Origin: Yamagishiella unicocca
Taxonomy: Eukaryota; Chlorophyta; Chlorophyceae; Chlamydomonadales; Volvocaceae
NCBI GenBank assembly: GCA_003116995.1
Contig: BDSL01000133.1
Span: 124,001-188,000, forward strand
Direction of reading: 5' to 3'
Length of the DNA: 64,000 nt
In this document: piece after piece, positions 61,930-64,000 of the stretch
Layout: every line of letters starts with the position of its first letter
Position numbering within the stretch: position 1 is the first letter of the stretch
Translations under genes and position numbers: made by a program
The notes under the pieces: model-generated
Database searches by the model: none
Told to the model about the DNA's origin: nothing
Seen by the model: the letters and a program-made list of their open reading frames with translations, nothing else

Positions 61930-64000
61930 CTGACAGCAGGCAGCTTCGCGCGCTGTTTGTAAGCGACAGGTAAAAAGGGGCGCTCGATTATGACAAGGAG
62001 GAGATGAACTGCCCGGTTTCCTCTTCATGCGTGGCAGAGCAAGCGACCGCCGCTGCGTGGCTATGTACGTAAGAAGTAATAAGGAGCATAGCGCACTACA
62101 CGCGAACATGGCATTCACGCGCAGGGAACATCCGCCAACAGGAGGTTTATTACAGTGGACGAGGTGAGATGCGTAGACAGGCCCATGTTAGTCGCCGGCG
62201 ATGCGCGTGACCAAACATGGCCTACATACATGCGTGCAAACTTCGACATTTAAATCAAGCATGCCGCCCCACCTAGATAGCAAATGGGGACGGTGCTGCT
62301 GCCGCGAAATACTATCCCGTAATACTTGGGGCGGGCACTATCGCAACTTGTGGCGAGTGCGTACAGTGAACGAAGGTGAAATGAAGTGATCCCACATGTG
62401 GCCGAAATCTAATAACGAACATACGATGTGATGACACAGCGGCCCAGCCCAGAAGCAGCGCCGTCGAAACCGCTACGCTGCTACGAGACGCACGAACCTG
62501 ATCTCCTCAATAATAATACTAGAATCGTGCTGCCCGCGTCAGCGTCAATTGCGCACGTACACTGTACTCAATAATAGCAGCTTACTTAAACCAGCTCGGC
62601 GGCGAAACAGGACAGACCATGCAAACACAGAGCAACCAACGCACATCCCCGAGGATGATATGAGCCAAGCCAACTTCCGCATGTGCCTTCGTTCGCCCCC
62701 AGAGATCTATACACTTATTACTGCGCCCTATTGGTCCCCAGGCACATAGTGCAGCGCCAGTCACACTTCGCACAGCAATACAAGTACGGGTGGACTGTCT
62801 ACATGGCGGGTCTATTGACCATCGCAACGCGCGCTCGTGCAAACATGCCGACCATCTCCACCCCTCCTGTTAGGAAAATTGCTGTAGTATATATTTTAAT
62901 CGTCACCGACAGCGCAGCAACAATACCGATAATGCAACAGTGCTGCCGACAAACGCGAGGGAGAATAACAGGAATTGATAAAGCGGCGACGAAAAATCCT
63001 CAAAGCTGCGCAAGCCTTCCCGTTGTAAGCCACTCAACACATCGTTGACTTCTCAACCCTTGGCGGTAAAATGAGTAACTGCAAGTCAGTCGTCTCCGTA
63101 GCTTGCATTTTTCCTTGTAAGGGCAAGAACACACACTCGAAGATACAGGGTGCAACCATTCATCCACACGCCGTTAACCAACATCGCCACCAGCGCAGCG
63201 CAACATGTACCACACAGTAGTGCCCCTTGCTCGGCGACCAGCAAGCCAAGCCAGAGGTGGGCAAACGTGGTAACACGTATGCCGCTCCTGCTGACATGGC
63301 CCGGCAGAATTCTCTCTATCTACACAAGTCGCGCCATCCAATAACCGATGGGCCCGCCACCCAGCCAATCTGCAGTTTAGTCTATAAATACCTGCCGCTG
63401 ACGAGATCCTATCACACCCTTGCCTCTGTTTATGAAAAACCGAGCCGCCCTTTGTTGCGCCTTTACGCGCGGGCGCGAATATCTTGCTTCTTGTCGCACC
63501 CGCACCCAGTCCCACCGGCCCAACGAGCGAAGCTACACGCGATCTTAGCATATCCGTTCAGCTGCTGGCTGGCTCTTTATTCGCGCGCCGTTTACCACAG
63601 CGCAGCAGCAACATAGTAACTCATAGTGCGTGCCCCTCATTAATCACCCAAAGACAGCAGGGCGACGCACACGCCTGCATTGATCATCGCCACCCGTCTG
63701 CCTGGACAGCTTTCTGGGCTTGCACGCAATCCCCGACACGATATGTGTTATGTCGAACGCCCCGCCGAGGATATTCCTGGACGAGCAAAGTGGACGCGAG
63801 GAGCGAGGTTTACCTCCAGGTAACACGTACGGGCCAGCTCAAGCGAGCCATGCCTTAACCAACCGCCCTACATCATCCACAGCAGCCCTGACGACGGCGC
63901 CGGGCTCCACCTTGCAGCCGCCTACGTAGCACGGCCTTCAGCGCTGATGGGATGATGGGCTGCTACAGGCAAGGAAGCCAAACCGACTGCTGCGGAAGTA
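61930..64000. other. Unassigned right-edge sequence
   Basis: I examined both strands and found no domain, repeat family member or coherent exon chain. TGTAA signals occur on the plus strand (about 63022 and 63116) and on the minus strand (about 62150), so transcribed ends are possible but unsupported. Confidence 0.4.

Larger units (their letters stand above)
54327..64000. other. Transposon-rich region without a recognised host gene
   Basis: After the giant gene there is a short AT-rich zone, then a dense mix of dispersed repeat copies and retroelement fragments (listed separately). From about 61930 to the right edge I see only short unrelated open frames and no domain, RNA gene or clear splice structure. 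Confidence 0.6.

Noticed and set aside
1..64000. tRNA, rRNA or other structured RNA genes
   Set aside because: I saw no cloverleaf arms or rRNA cores on either strand, though by-eye search is weak for these.

Overview
This window is nuclear DNA from a volvocine green alga (Chlamydomonas/Volvox lineage). The support is: genes with many short, phase-consistent GT-AG introns; GC-rich alanine/glycine/proline-heavy coding sequence; introns filled with minisatellites; a pherophorin-type extracellular matrix gene with a long Ser-Pro-Pro rod; and TGTAA-type polyadenylation signals. Nothing prokaryotic or organellar was seen. I built gene models by eye, joining open segments at splice sites whose intron phases match.

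Layout. 1-4.1 kb (minus): 3' part of a gene whose protein resembles the C-terminal half of SBP/SPL (CRR1-like) regulators; it runs off the left edge in a membrane-spanning exon. 6.8-11.9 kb (minus): a secreted wall/matrix protein with signal peptide, pherophorin domain, about 500-residue hydroxyproline-type rod and C-type lectin domain. 12.5-13.5 kb (minus): a complete five-exon EIF1AD-like gene. 13.8-21.5 kb (plus): a complete eight-exon mTERF-like organelle protein, divergent from EIF1AD across about 320 bp, with a different minisatellite in several introns.

22.8-54.3 kb (plus): one giant gene of about 50 exons and about 2,500 codons. The predicted protein has a signal peptide, a very long right-handed beta-helix of Pmp-like repeats (GG[AG] and FxNN motifs), an Ig/filamin-like stretch, a cysteine-rich GCC/EGF-like module, about nine membrane spans and a short cytoplasmic tail. 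Nearly every exon junction I could define keeps frame, which is the strongest evidence for the model. The whole locus is markedly AT-richer than its flanks, and its introns host several transposon remnants.

54.3-64 kb: a transposon graveyard. It has many 5'-truncated copies of one repeat family sharing a common 3' end (GTTACAACAACAAC), a probable solo LTR whose second copy lies at 32.7 kb inside the giant gene, a Ty3/Gypsy pol fragment, and a DIRS-like reverse transcriptase/RNase H fragment. I recognise no host gene here.

Together the window carries two predicted cell-surface genes (pherophorin-lectin and giant beta-helix membrane protein), one possible regulator, and two housekeeping-type genes (translation-factor-like and organelle gene expression). 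I see no sign that they form one pathway.
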